Origin: Larix kaempferi
Taxonomy: Eukaryota; Streptophyta; Pinopsida; Pinales; Pinaceae
NCBI GenBank assembly: GCA_027924585.1
Contig: BSBM01000252.1
Coordinates: forward strand, 6,200,001-6,264,000
Direction of reading: 5' to 3'
DNA length: 64,000 nucleotides
The position numbers were made by a program, and so were the translations under genes. The notes under the pieces are model-generated. The model was not told where the DNA came from, made no database searches, and worked only from the letters and a program-made list of their open reading frames with translations. Positions within the stretch are counted from its first letter, which is position 1. Each line of letters starts with the position of its first letter. Below, in pieces: positions 11,763-23,594 of the stretch.

Positions 11763-12055
11763 ATGGTTATGGTCAATCTTGTCCTCGGGTTGTAAATAAT
11801 AAATTTGATCAAAAGCTTGAAATTATTCTTAGAATAAAGAATGTTTTCTATTATCAAAATCCAAGGTCAAACTTGTCTATCCATTGGGGAGAATTTTCAT
11901 ATTTGCAATCCACCCTCCTTTCCCAACTCTTTCAATCATCTTTGGGTTGGTGCTCTAGTCAATCTTTTGCCTTGGAAATTTTTAATAGGAAGTATAAGCA
12001 TGATTACATGTTTGGAGAAAAAGCACTTCATGTCCCTTTTCAGTCACTTTGGAAC
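11763..12055 (+). pseudogene. Inverted gag fragment in LTR1, right part
   Basis: Continues the gag fragment after the solo LTR. Recognisable stretches are IHWGEFSYLQST, QLFQSSLGWCSSQSFALEIF and YKHDYMFGEKAL, matching gag residues about 350-441 of the ORF at 38894-40753. It ends at CACTTTGGAACAATAATG, where gag (GGAACCATAATG) and LTR (GAACAATAATG) share sequence, so the right junction is also a microhomology switch. Confidence 0.85.
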
Positions 12056-12095
12056 AATAATGTATGGTAGCCCGGCTACTATATATGTGATAACA

Positions 12096-12566
12096 TCTGG
12101 CTCCGGCTGGGACAAGTGCTCTGCTGAAATGAGTGCTTGAGAACCTCAGAATCTCTGGTCCTCGAACTCTACTAGTCGAATCCACCATCCAGCACTCTAC
12201 CATTTTGCTTCCAGCTTTTATTTTTGCAACCTATTTCTGCATTCACAAACATCAAAAATACCTCATGCCGCATGTGTGGGAAAAATATAAAATCAACTAA
12301 AATAAAATATATTCTATGTCAGAAATATAAATGCATGAAATATATAAGTGCAGAAAGTAAATTAAACTACTAACATAATTTGCAAAATTTGAAATTTATT
12401 GTGCAGGAAAAGAAAAGTGACAGGGACTCAGTTAAACTAAGAGCTTACAAAGGAGCTTAGAGATAAACAAGGTGCCAGACTCAATGGCTGAAAAGACTAA
12501 CTACTGCCCAAGTAGGCTTATTTGTTTTCTACCTACTCTAACCTACCAGGTAATGCAATGCACAGT
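12096..12566 (-). other. Gypsy 3' untranslated region, copy 2
   Basis: The 471 bp between the integrase stop and the 3' LTR, without an ORF. It is homologous to 38441-38893 of the gag-only element, so both forms share this end as well as the LTR tips. Directly beside the LTR the element-sense strand reads CCGGAGCCAGA; a clean polypurine tract is absent. Confidence 0.75.
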
Positions 12567-15083
12567 TTACTCGATAGGTGGGAAATAATGCTTTAACAAA
12601 AGCCCATTTACAGGGAGTTCGAGTTCATCCCCATCTAGAGTTTCTAGAAACACTGATCCTTTTCCATCTATCCTTGATACTCGATATGGGCCCATCCAGA
12701 TTTTTTCAAATTTTCCATGGTTCCCAGGTTTTGCCTTGTTTTTGTCCCATAACAAAACTATGTCTCCTACTCCGAATTTCACATTCCTGGTTCTTTGGTC
12801 AAAAGTTCCTTTAACTCTTTCCTGTTCAATAATGGTTTTGTCAAATGCCATCCTTCTCATTTCATCAAGTTCTACTAATTTATCAATTCTTACTTGAAAG
12901 GCTTCTTCATCTGAAATGCATTGTTGTAACAGCTCATATACAGGAATTTGCAAATTTATTGGGAGTCTACAATCTTGCCCATATACCAACTCAAAAGGGG
13001 ATTTTCCGGTAATCCTTTTAACAGTTGTCCTGTCATCCCATAAAGCATACTTCAACTTTGTGTCCCAACTTCTCTTGTTGGTGCCAACCATTCTTTTTAG
13101 CAGTCTTATCAAATTCTTATTGCTAGATTCAGCGAGACCGTTTCCTTGAGGGTAATAGTTTGAAGAATGTGAGAGAGTGATTCCATGATTCATGCAAAAG
13201 GTTGACATTTCTAATTTACTGAAAGCGGAAGCGTTATCAGTTGTTATTTTTAAAGGACAACCATATCTGGATATAATATTTTCTTCCAAAAATTTCACAA
13301 CTACCTCAGCTATGGCCTTCTTGGTTGGGATGGCCTCTACCCATCGAGTAAAGTAATCAGTACAGATCAACATATACTTATGTCCATTGCTCGAGTTTTC
13401 ACTAAAAGGTCCAACAAAATCCATACCCCACTGCTGGAAAGGAGTTTCTACTACCACAGGATTTAAAGGTAATGCAGGCAATCTTGGTTTTCCTGAAAAT
13501 AGTTGACACTCTTGACAAACTCTAACAAAGGAATGCACATCTTTGAAAAGTGTTGGCCAATAATAACCAGCCCTCATGATTTTCGCAGCGGTTTTTCTTG
13601 GGGCATAATGCCCACCACATAATCCAGAATGCATTTCTTTCATAATGGTTTGTGATTCCTCAGGGCTAACACATTTCAGAATTATTCCATTAGGATTTCT
13701 CCATCCTAACCCGTCTTGAGTTATAACATACTTCTCAGCCTTCAGTCTTAATGCTCTTCTTTGATGATCTACAAGGTGATCAGGGCATGACAAGTTTCTC
13801 AAGAAATACATAATATCTTTGTACCATTCATGTTCGTCATTAATGTTTAGAATACCAATGTTTATTTCACTTACCATATTTACCATGTCACCTCCCTTTT
13901 CGGTCAAGAGTTGAGCTAACCCTTGCCCTTTAACAATCTTGACAGGCTTAATTTCTAGATCATACTCTTGTATGCGTGAAATCCAATTTCTCCTTACACC
14001 TATACCATTTGCTTGTGACAAAACATCCTTTACTACTTGATATGGGACATACGCCTTTATTTTGGAATATCCCACATATGTTCTAAAGTGTTTCAAGGCT
14101 TTGACTAAAGCGTAAGCTTGCTTTTCAGTTGTGGTATACTTTAGTTCAGCATCTCTCAAATTTTTACTCATGAATGCTATAGGCTGTTCGTGGTTTTCAT
14201 CATTCTTTTGTAATAACACACCAGCAATAGTATCTTCCGAAGCATATGAGTAAATCATGAATTCTTTATTGTAATCAGGACAAGCTAACACAGGGGAGGT
14301 TGAAATGGCCTTTTTAAGTTTGGTGAAAGACAATTCACATTCTTTATCCCATACAAACTTCACATCCTTTTTAAGAAGGGCATTTAATGGTTTGGCCAAT
14401 TCTGCTAAGTTTGGAATGAATCTTCGGACAAAATTTATTTTACCAAAGAAAGATTGCAAGGTGGCTACATTATGGGGTGTTGCAATAGCATTGATGGCCT
14501 GAACACGTTCTGGGTCAATTCTGATACCTTCTTTTGACACAATATGTCCTAATAACTTACCCTCATCTACCCCAAAAGTTGACTTTTTGGGATTCAAAGA
14601 TATGCCAAACTTTCTGCAACGCTCAAAAACTCTTTTCAAATGTTCTACATGGTCTCCCCATTTTCTTGAAAACACTGTCAAGTCATCCTGATAAATGGCA
14701 ATGATTTTCCCAATCAAATCACTAAATGCCTGATCCATAGCTCTTTGAAAAGTAGAACCAGCATTTAATAGTCCGAAAGGCATTCTTATATATTGGAAAG
14801 TTCCCCATGGAGTAGTAAAGGTTGTTTTATCTCTGTCTTCCTTTCTAATACGTACCTGATTATACCCGGAGAACCCATCCAACATTGACAACATACCTGC
14901 CCCAGTGACACTCTGCAATAAATTTTCCATATTTGGCAAAGGGTAATTGTCCTTAAGGGATGCTTGGTTTAGGTTCCTGAAATCAATACATACCCTGATT
15001 TCACCACTTTTCTTTCTTACAATCACCGGGTTAGAAACCCAAGTAGTCTGACGAACAGGTTGGATAATTCCCGCAGCCAACAT
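12567..15083 (-). pseudogene. Gypsy pol, copy 2: RT, degenerate RNase H, integrase
   Basis: Long open frame of 838 residues. RT occupies about residues 1-235, with Asp69 in MLDGFSGYNQ and YQDD at 131-134. The ordinary RNase H (about 275-395) keeps Glu320 (TTEKQAYAL), but the other catalytic positions are Tyr280 (YSYAS for TDAS), Pro347 and Gln391 (GLAQLL for ADALS), so it is probably inactive. Integrase follows: zinc region His485, His492, Cys523, Cys526, and DD35E core Asp555, Asp616, Glu652. The frame is cut from its upstream part (15023-16075) by one base lost in a T run near 15100. The Met used here is internal to RT, so the real protein is a pol polyprotein with a single frameshift. Confidence 0.9.
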
Positions 15084-16075
15084 TTTTTCAAGTTCTTTTT
15101 TATCAATGGTGCAAGTTTGGGATTGACATTTCTTAACTTTTGCCTATAAGGTTTAGCCCCTTCATGCAACGGGATAGTGTGCTCAATAATTTCAGGATCA
15201 AAGGTTTTGAGTTCATCATACGTCCAGGCAAAAATATCTCTATACCTCCTAATCAGATTCACAATCGCCTTTCTTTCTTCTAGGGAGGCATTCTTTCCTA
15301 TCCTAATCATTCTAGGAGAAACTGAGGTGCCAATATTTATCTCTATAACTTCATCTACTGGTTCAGCTCTTTTACCTTTGTATTCATCATGCCTATTGAA
15401 ATTTTTCTCCAGAGGTATTGCTAATTTCATAACATCAAGATCTTGAATGGAAGAACCGTTTGATTTATCTTCTAATTTCACATCGCAATTCTGAAAATTT
15501 TCATTGTTTTGCAAGAATGCAATGATTTGTGCATCATTATCGAAGATTTGCCAATGATCTTGATTGTCAAGAACGGATGGTCTAAATATCACTTCAACCT
15601 TACACTCTTTATTTTTAAGATGCTCTGGAGTTTCAAAGGTGCATGCTATTACTGATAATGCATCGGCCAGGGTATTTTCTTCTCTTGGGACTGCTCGTAT
15701 TGCAAAGGCGCCAAACATTTCTATGGTATCCCAAACCGCATTTCGATAATCCCTAAGCCTATTATTTTTGGTTGCAAACTGGTTCTTTACTTGGGACACA
15801 ATCAAATCAGAGTCTCCTGTTATATTTAAACATTTGATCTTTTGTTCGTGGCAAATTTCTAACCCTAAAAGCAATGCCTCATACTCAGCTACATTGTTTG
15901 TGCATTCAAATTCAAGACGATATGCAAACAATTTTTCTTCACCAGAAGGAGATGTAAGGACAATTCCAGCTCCAGCACCGTGCCTAGATTTTGCGCCATC
16001 AAAATGCATTTTCAAAACTTGACTAGGAGGAAAAGGATGTTGTCGGGGCTCTTCCCAAAAGTTGGCCATCACCAT
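15023..16075 (-). pseudogene. Gypsy pol, copy 2: archaeal-type RNase H upstream of RT
   Basis: Frame of 350 residues starting at the ATG that overlaps the protease stop. Residues about 22-150 form an archaeal-type RNase H with all four acids: Asp26 (MHFDGAKS), Glu64 (TNNVAEYEA), Asp88 (TGDSDLIV), Asp138 (LADAL). A linker leads to the first RT residues (FAWTYDELKTFDPEIIEH, RNVNPKLAPLIKK), after which the frame runs off because of the missing T near 15100. It would degrade RNA in the RNA-DNA hybrid during reverse transcription, presumably replacing the decayed RNase H after RT. In Tat elements as usually described the extra domain lies between RNase H and integrase, so this order is unusual. 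Confidence 0.88.
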
Positions 16076-17475
16076 ATAATTTCCAACTTCCTCAGTGGGC
16101 GCATAGCCTCTTCAAACAAATAGTCAGGTGTTTCTACATGCTCTGTCATAGGTTTTTCATTCATCAATCTATAAGAAGCTTTTTCCCCAATAGGAATGGT
16201 TGCGTAAGATAAATCCATTTGGATACTTCCTCCTAAATTGGCAGCCCACTCCCTTGATAACAACATTCCCCATGCGTCGGGAATATCTAAAACCAAAACA
16301 TTCATACTTATTTCAATTGCGGGATAAGCAGCCAGCTTCATCTTGAGATTCTCAATCATACCTTCTGACTTAACAGGCCTAGAATCCATCCCGCACACAT
16401 TTCTATACTCTCTGGATGGTTTTAGCTCCAATTGTTCCATGACCTTACGAGGCATAATATTTACTTCTGCTCCTGAATCTAACATACAATTGTGCAATAT
16501 CAATTGATTGATCTCTAAAGCAATATAAAAAGGGGGGTGACCCCTACCTTTATCAATTACACTTTGAATCATAATGGGGGGGTCATCCTCAGTTGTTGAT
16601 TTCACAGGATTCTTGACTTTAGGCTCGATTCCTAAGAATTTGGTTGCCTGATTAAAGTATGAAGGAATTTTCAAAAGCTCCTCCAAGGGCACAGGGATAT
16701 TGGGTTTGGATAAGAAGATACTCAAGTCAATCTTTAAGTTGCAAGCCTTTTCTTGATCTTTGGTATTTATTTTTAGACCCAATAGATGCATTACCTGTGC
16801 TCTAACAGAAGGGATAACTACCAAGTCTTTCAAAGACACCATGACAGAGGATCCCGAGAGTTTTCCCAATATATTTGAATTTAGCTTTTCTTGTGTTATA
16901 GGAGAAATCTCTTTGCTAGGAGTATTCACTTGCTTTCTTTGCACTGGCTCCTTAGCCTGGGGTTTAGCAGGGCTCGGACTTGTTACCTTCTTGGTGACTT
17001 GAGGAGACAACCTTCTGGGTTGATCATTTTTCTTTAAAATTCCTTTAGGAAGGATGTTTGGAGTTTGAGTTGGGATTCTACGAGTGATATTCCTTTGGTC
17101 AAGGGAGTTTTCTTTCACAGTAGTTTTGCTCTTATCCATATCTTTCAAATTATTCTTTGCTTGTGACCTAGTTACTACTCGACTATCCGAGGCTTTGCTT
17201 GTAGACCTAGTTTGAAGACATTCATTGGTATACACACCCTCAGAGGTTTTATAGAAAGGTTCATAGCATTTGATATTATCTCTTTGTTTTCTGAGAACTA
17301 CCCCATTCAGATTTCGAATTAAACCACTCATTTCAGTCATCATTTTCAAAATCATATCGTTTTTTGAATAAGTGACGCACGGCATAGTTCTAGGTGTTGT
17401 AAGGATGTAAATGAGCTCGTTCCTCAGCGGAGTCACGATTGGGAGTCGCCAGGTAAATTTAAACTCTTCTACCAA
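16069..17475 (-). CDS. Gypsy protease-containing ORF, copy 2
   Basis: Undamaged 468-residue frame equivalent to 3549-4955. It has the catalytic LDSGAEVNIMP of a retropepsin and the C-terminal LLSREWA segment, after a basic Pro/Ser/Lys-rich half. It has no gag domain and no zinc knuckle. The stop overlaps the start of the pol frame (TGG TGA TGG), and since both copies share this, the frame change is a property of the family rather than decay. Pol expression would need frameshifting, reinitiation or splicing. Confidence 0.87.
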   Translation of the reverse strand: MVEEFKFTWRLPIVTPLRNELIYILTTPRTMPCVTYSKNDMILKMMTEMSGLIRNLNGVVLRKQRDNIKCYEPFYKTSEGVYTNECLQTRSTSKASDSRVVTRSQAKNNLKDMDKSKTTVKENSLDQRNITRRIPTQTPNILPKGILKKNDQPRRLSPQVTKKVTSPSPAKPQAKEPVQRKQVNTPSKEISPITQEKLNSNILGKLSGSSVMVSLKDLVVIPSVRAQVMHLLGLKINTKDQEKACNLKIDLSIFLSKPNIPVPLEELLKIPSYFNQATKFLGIEPKVKNPVKSTTEDDPPIMIQSVIDKGRGHPPFYIALEINQLILHNCMLDSGAEVNIMPRKVMEQLELKPSREYRNVCGMDSRPVKSEGMIENLKMKLAAYPAIEISMNVLVLDIPDAWGMLLSREWAANLGGSIQMDLSYATIPIGEKASYRLMNEKPMTEHVETPDYLFEEAMRPLRKLEIIW

Positions 17476-17634
17476 GATATGTGTCGTTGTAAAATGCAGG
17501 AAGGACTACTAGCTTGTCCGAGGTAAGCCCTATGCCTTCAATACCAAATGTTAGGCAAAGAGAACGGGAGGGCTTTAGGGAATGATATATCGGACCAGGG
17601 TAAGCCTATGCCTTCCCCGGCAACGGCGCCAAAA
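17476..17634 (-). other. Gypsy 5' leader with tRNA-Asp primer site, copy 2
   Basis: Same leader as at 4956-5114. The tRNA-Asp match TCCCCGGCAACGGCGCCA is at 17614-17631, three bases from LTR2. There is no room for gag between primer site and protease ORF. Confidence 0.85.
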
Positions 17635-20600
17635 TGTTATCACCTAAGCTGTAGTTACCCCTATGGATATATCCACTCATGGATGGCAATAGGGAAGGGC
17701 AACTCAAAGGTGCAACCACGATCACCTCGACCTCCAATGGATTGGTTGTCACGCCAGTTGAGGCAACCTTCACTTTATGTTATCTAGCCCGGACAACAAA
17801 GGGGGAGACCCGATCTACTTCCGACAGGAGAGATCAAAACCAAGACAACAAATCAAGTTATTTCTAAGTGAAGTAAGGTGTATGGTTTATCCTAGACCTT
17901 AGGATGAAGTCACAAGACAAGTGAGGGGTTCAATGAGTATAGCTTTGGTTCATTGATGATGTGAGAGTGACTTATAATATTTGAAATGAGATCCAGGATT
18001 AGAGTACTAGTCAATTGTGAGAAAATCCACTGCCTTGGGAACCGTGTCCAATGCAGGGTAGTTTAGGGGTTGAATTGGGGCTAACTAGTACAAGTGACAA
18101 GCTTGACCATGATACATGATAGCTTCAAGGGTTTAGTTCACCATGCTCAAGTCAAACCACAAGTTAATCCAACAATCTAGGAAAGTCGAATTGACTTGAA
18201 GAGAAACCAGTGCCTTGGGAATTGGGATAATGGAGTCAAAATAGGGTTGACTTGTGGTTAAGGACTCCTATTGCATGAGACAAGTGGGCAATTAAGGTCT
18301 TGATGGATGAATAGGTCTAGATCTAGGTTTGACCAAAGTGGACCACAATCCCTTAAAATAAGGAATGCTATCCCCAAGGCAATATTTGACAAGATGACAC
18401 ACTAGACCTAGGTTTTGAATTATTCCCGTTCCAAATCTCCAAAAATCTCAAGTACCCACGTCCTAGAAGTGAGTCAACTCACTTCTCCAAGGTGGTGCGA
18501 CTTTACCCAAGGAGGCCTAAAAGTGGGGTAAGTGGGGTCAAAACAAGTCCGATGACATCCAAACTTTAGATCCGGGTAGGTTAGTCAAGTAGGAGTGTGG
18601 ATCTATAATTTTACGGCAATCCGACGGCTAGATCTTACTAGATCTGAGTTTAACTATACCTAGTGGTCCAAAATGGGGATTAAATCCCTTAAAATGTGGA
18701 ATAGGGCCCAAAAGGTAGAAATCAGAAAAGTGACAATCCGGGGGTAGGTTATTTGATATGTAGATTTTGAATCAAGCGGGATCTCAACTACCCACCACCT
18801 AGATCTAGGTCAACTTACTATCACCAAGAAGTGTGCCCTTGCTTGGGAGAGCTAGTTTGGCTTGGGAAGAGGGTCAAACGGAATCCAATCCTCACCAAAC
18901 TATAGATCCGAGATGCCGTGGATGCTATAGAGGTGGGTTTTCAATATTATGCCCAACAACCCACTAGATCTAAGTAGATCTGAGAAAATGTAAAATGGGG
19001 GTTTTGAAATAATTAGGGTTTTATTAATTTAAGAGCTATGTCAATGGATTGGATCAAGGTAAGAGAAACAAACCTGTGGATCTTACCTGGGTAACCTTGT
19101 AGATGCCTTGATGATGATGATCTATGCAAACCCGATCAATTTGAGAAGCTTTGAGGTAGTTTTCTATGCAATCGATTTAGTCCAAGAAGCCAATGCGCCC
19201 TCTCTCCTGCACAACAAACGTCAACAATATCAGATTTGATGTAATCAAGAGATAAGACTAATTCCACAAGAGAAGTAACAGAAAGATAGCATAGATCACA
19301 ATTATGCTAATGATAACCCCCTGATACAAGCAAATCCCAAGAAAGTCGATTTGAAGAAGCCTTGCAAAATAGCCCTTGTTGAAGTCGCCCTCCTGTAGAC
19401 AAGACAATGATTTCCAAAATAGATAGATCTTACCACAAATTCCAAATGCTAGGTTGCAATAGACTTTCCAATCATCATCTAAGAACACCAGATGCAAAGG
19501 AGACCACAAGAATTTCCACAAGAAAGTTTTTCTATACCAATAATCCAAGAGCCAAAGACCCCTTACAATGAGAAGCTCTCTCCTTTAAATAGGAAGGAGA
19601 GGCACCAAAACCCTAACCACTTTTTGAATGAGTGGCTAAGATTAAAAGATACAAATGTCTAATCAATGGTTGAGATGAGCTCAACAATAAAATACATGGA
19701 TCACTAATAAAATATTATGTGAGTGGACAAAATCGCCCTAAAAGAGGGGAATCCCACCAAATCATGATGACAAAATATAATAAGGGGCTTATGGTGGGTC
19801 CAAGGGGTAATTTTATCCCTCCTTGGTCAATCCCCATAGCACAATAATCAATAAATAATCATCAATATACCAAATCGTGCCTCCATGGTCAAATCGTAGG
19901 CCTCAAAAAGACCTCAGAAATCCTCAGAAAGTGCCATAAGTGATGGATGCGGGCCCCGATGAAGCTGAAACTGCTGGAGGAGGTGTGGAGGACCCCGATC
20001 TATCATCACTGATCATCCCATGCCATAACATTGCCTCAATAGCCCAAATCGATTTCCTCAATAGCCATTTCTACCAATCCTGAAATGCCTCGGGAAGCGT
20101 GAAACTGCCCCAAACTACCTCCTGGAGTGCCTGTGCTGTCAAGGTGAGGGCACCAGTGTGTCCGGGAGGGGGGTAATATGGTAAAAACAAGTGGCTGGAC
20201 CACCCCCTCCATCATCAGCGCCCTAGGTCAACCGGATAAAAATCACATCTGCTCTGACAGGGCCTCCGACAGACCAAAACTGCACTGGGATAGCCTACTG
20301 AGGCTCAATCATCACTGTAAGTGCCCGGAACTGAAAACAAACTGTCTCATTGGACTCAGAAGGTCCAAATCCATCCAAGATGTGTACTCATACACCATAT
20401 GAGTCTCTGCATGATCAAAATATATATCCAATATACTGGAACAGGGCCAATAATAATAATCTGTAAATGATCAAATACTGCTGTAAACCAAGAATCATCA
20501 TCATAACCCTGTAGCTGCTGCATAGAATCATCATGTAGGTATACATAGACCATATATCATCTATCCATATCATCATAGGGTTCAACCATCTCATGTCCTA

Positions 20601-22178
20601 TGTTTGACCTTGGTCTAACCAAGTCAACATGACCAAATATGACTCAGAACATCATCAGAAGCTCCTGCAAAGTGTCCAAGGTTAATGCATGCTCTACAAC
20701 TTATTCAAATAACAATTATAACACAAAGTAATCATTACTGGCGATCTAAGTCCAAATATATAATGTCATTAATTATTATTATTACTCAGGTTAGACTTTC
20801 AGGATCATACTCACTTCATAGCTGTGATCAATTTGCTAGTGAAGGGTGAAGGCTAAAATAACTGGCTAGGCTAAGGGATGACTTGACTGACTTAACTTTG
20901 TGACACTTTGGCAAAGGAAAGGGAATACACACCATAGTATATACTGAATGAGCAACAACACAGGGAATGGCGGTGTCTCACAAATGGATGAGTTGTTCAA
21001 AGAGGGTTTATTCACCTTCAACAGATGCGCACAATCCATAATACAAAAAAGGCCAGCAATTGTTTTGATATAGCATTTAGGTTCCATTGCTTTTTGGGCC
21101 TGAAGTTTCCATAGCCTTGATCTATGTGTGTTTATAAACACATTGCATAGATTTACATTTATTTTAGGCTTCCTGCTGCAGGTGTGTTTTTAAGGCACTT
21201 GTTTACCTGAGCACTTCTAGGTGTGTCATGGACAGCTTGTTTACCTAGGTATTTATTTTTCCAAAAGATATAACATTTTATTTTCATGGCCATTTTCATT
21301 TGGCATGCCTTTCATTGATGTGTGTTTAGAAACACATTGCATGAATGGGCTTTTCATACAAGATATGGCATTTCATTTTTCCAGATTTTGTATTCATGGC
21401 AGCACTAAAAGTTTCAGGTTTAGCCAACACAACTTTAGTGACTAGGGGGAATTCCAAGGAACTCCAACTCACCATAGGTAAGTTTTGTCACCAACTCAGA
21501 GCCGAGACACAATAAACAGGGAAGCTCATCCAATACAGAGGCTACAGTGGGGAAAGTCCTCCATGCCACTAGTCAAGTAGTAAGTCGGGGTGATAAACTA
21601 AAAGGTAGGTAATGGATGGATGAAGACAATGCATAATGGAGCCGACACTAGCAAGCCAAGGTATGGTGGAATGATCACCTCTATTCTCCCTAAGGAGGGT
21701 AAAACCAATGAGTATGAATAGTGAACTTCTAAGTCTGAGTAGGGACAAGTATAATATATATAATAAAATCAACCAGGTCCACATATCTATATGATCTCCA
21801 GATCATGATACTAAGTTCTAAGACATGCTATAAGAATAAGTATAAAAGCAATATAACCATAACACAATGATATACCTGTTGAGTCATATACCTGAATGCT
21901 CATCAACCTGTACCATCGTATGTCCTCTAAAACTGCTGCTGTATCTCTAGGCACTACTGACTACTCTATACCAATGGTATAATGGCTACATCGGTCATCT
22001 CTCTGAGTGTCCTGAGACTCAGTCATGGCATGGGGAATAAATATTGTTGTCCACAATCTGATAGTGACCCAATATAGATGCTCATCTCAGCATCTCAAAT
22101 GTAAGGGAAATGGCTGAATAGTGTACTGGCATCAGAACAATAATGTATGGTAGCCCGGCTACTATATATGTGATAACA
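17635..22178 (-). repeat. Gypsy LTR2, 4544 bp, 5' LTR of copy 2
   Basis: Complete LTR with TGTTATCAC and GTGATAACA tips and a minus-strand TATTTAAA at 19584-19591. It lacks the gag insertion of LTR1 and gives the normal LTR length. It belongs with LTR1 to one LTR subtype (start CCTAAGCTG). Its right edge abuts GATCT of another LTR of the same family (22179 onward), so the expected left-hand duplication lies outside the window. Confidence 0.9.
19584..19591 (-). promoter_or_regulatory. LTR2 TATA box
   Basis: TATTTAAA on the minus strand, the likely promoter core for element copy 2 because LTR2 is its 5' LTR. Assigned by conservation with the other LTRs. Confidence 0.6.
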
Positions 22179-23594
22179 GATCTATCCACTTGTCTAAAAC
22201 ATTTAAAACCCTAATTAATCAAAACCCCCATTTTTACATTTTTTTAGATCTACTAAGATCTAGTGGCTTCTTGGGTAAGATATTTAAAACCCACCTCTAT
22301 AGTATCCACGACATCCCGGATCTATAGTTTGGTGAGGATTGGCCTCCACTTGACCCTCTTCCCAAGGCATTTAGCCTTCTCCAAGCAAGGGCGCACTTCC
22401 TAGTTTGGGTTGGTTGACTTAGATCTAGTATGTGGGTAGTTGAGATTCCACTTAATTCGTGATCTACACATCCAATAACCTACCCCCAAATTGTCACTTT
22501 TCGGATTTCTACCTTGTGGGCCCTATTCCACATTTTAAGGGATTTAATCCCCATTTTGGACCACTTGGTATTTTCAAACTCAGATCTAGTAAGATCTGGC
22601 CGTCGGATTGCCGTGAAATTATAGATCCATACTCCTACTTGACCAACCTACCCGGATCTAAAGTTTGGATGTCATCGGACATGTCTTGACCCCACTTATC
22701 CCACTTTTAGGCCTCCTTGGGCAAAGTCGCACCACCTTGGAGAAGGGAGTTTGTCCACTTCTAGGACATGGGTACTTGAGATTTTCGTGGATTTGGAACG
22801 GGAATAATTCAAAACCTAGGTCTAGTAGGTCACCTTGTCAAATCTTGCCTTGGGGATAGCATTCCTTGTTTTAAGGGATTGTGGTCCACTTAGGTCAAAC
22901 CTAGATCTAGACCAATTCATCCATCAAGACTTTAAATGCCCACTACTCTCATACAATAGGAGTCCTTAACCACAAGTAAACCTTACTTTGACTCCATTAT
23001 CCCAAATCCCAAGGCACTGGTCTCTCACCAAGTCAATTCGATTTTCCTAGATTATTGGATTAACTTATGGTTTGACCCTTGTGTGGTTAACTAAACCCTT
23101 TGATGCCATCATGCTTCATGATCAAGCTTGTCACTTGTACTAGTTATCCCCAATTCAACCCCTAAACTACCCTGCATTGGACACGGTTCCCAAGGCAGTG
23201 GATTTTCTCACAATTGACTAGTACTATAATCCCAGACCTTGTCTTCAATTATTATAAGTCACTCTCACATCAATAATGAACTAAAGCTACACTCATTAAA
23301 CCCCTCACTTGTCTCGTGACTTCATCTTAAGGTCTAGGATAAACCATACACCTTACTTCACTTAGAACCAACTTGATTTGGTGTCTTGGTTTTGATCTCT
23401 CCTGTCGGGAGTAGATCGGGTCTCCCCCTTTGTTGTTTGGGCTAGATAACATAAAGTGAAGGTTGCCTCGACTGGCGTGACAACCATATATTGGAGGTCG
23501 AGGTGATCGTGGTTGCACCTTTTGAGTTGCCCTTCCCTATTGCCATCCATGAGTGGATACATCCATAGGGGTAACTACAGTTTAGGTGATAACA
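22179..23594 (+). repeat. Gypsy LTR6, 3' part only (1.4 kb)
   Basis: Reverse of the first 1.4 kb of the family LTR, ending GGTGATAACA at 23594. It belongs to the subtype of LTR3-LTR5 (reverse of CCTAAACTG). It starts at an internal point exactly where LTR2 ends, so the simplest reading is that the tandem array inserted into this LTR and its other half lies left of the window. Confidence 0.8.

Larger units (their letters stand above)
5115..12095 (-). repeat. Gypsy LTR1, chimeric, 6981 bp, shared by two internal regions
   Basis: Bounded by TGTTATCAC and GTGATAACA, a perfect 9-bp inverted terminal repeat. It serves as the 5' LTR of copy 1 and the 3' LTR of copy 2. The first 4 kb (5115-9141) match LTR2 closely. 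From about 9142 to 12055 the usual 480 bp is replaced by an inverted fragment of a gag gene, itself split by a solo LTR of another family. The last 40 bp return to normal LTR sequence. It contains the minus-strand TATA box and the two palindromes found in the other LTRs. Confidence 0.88.
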
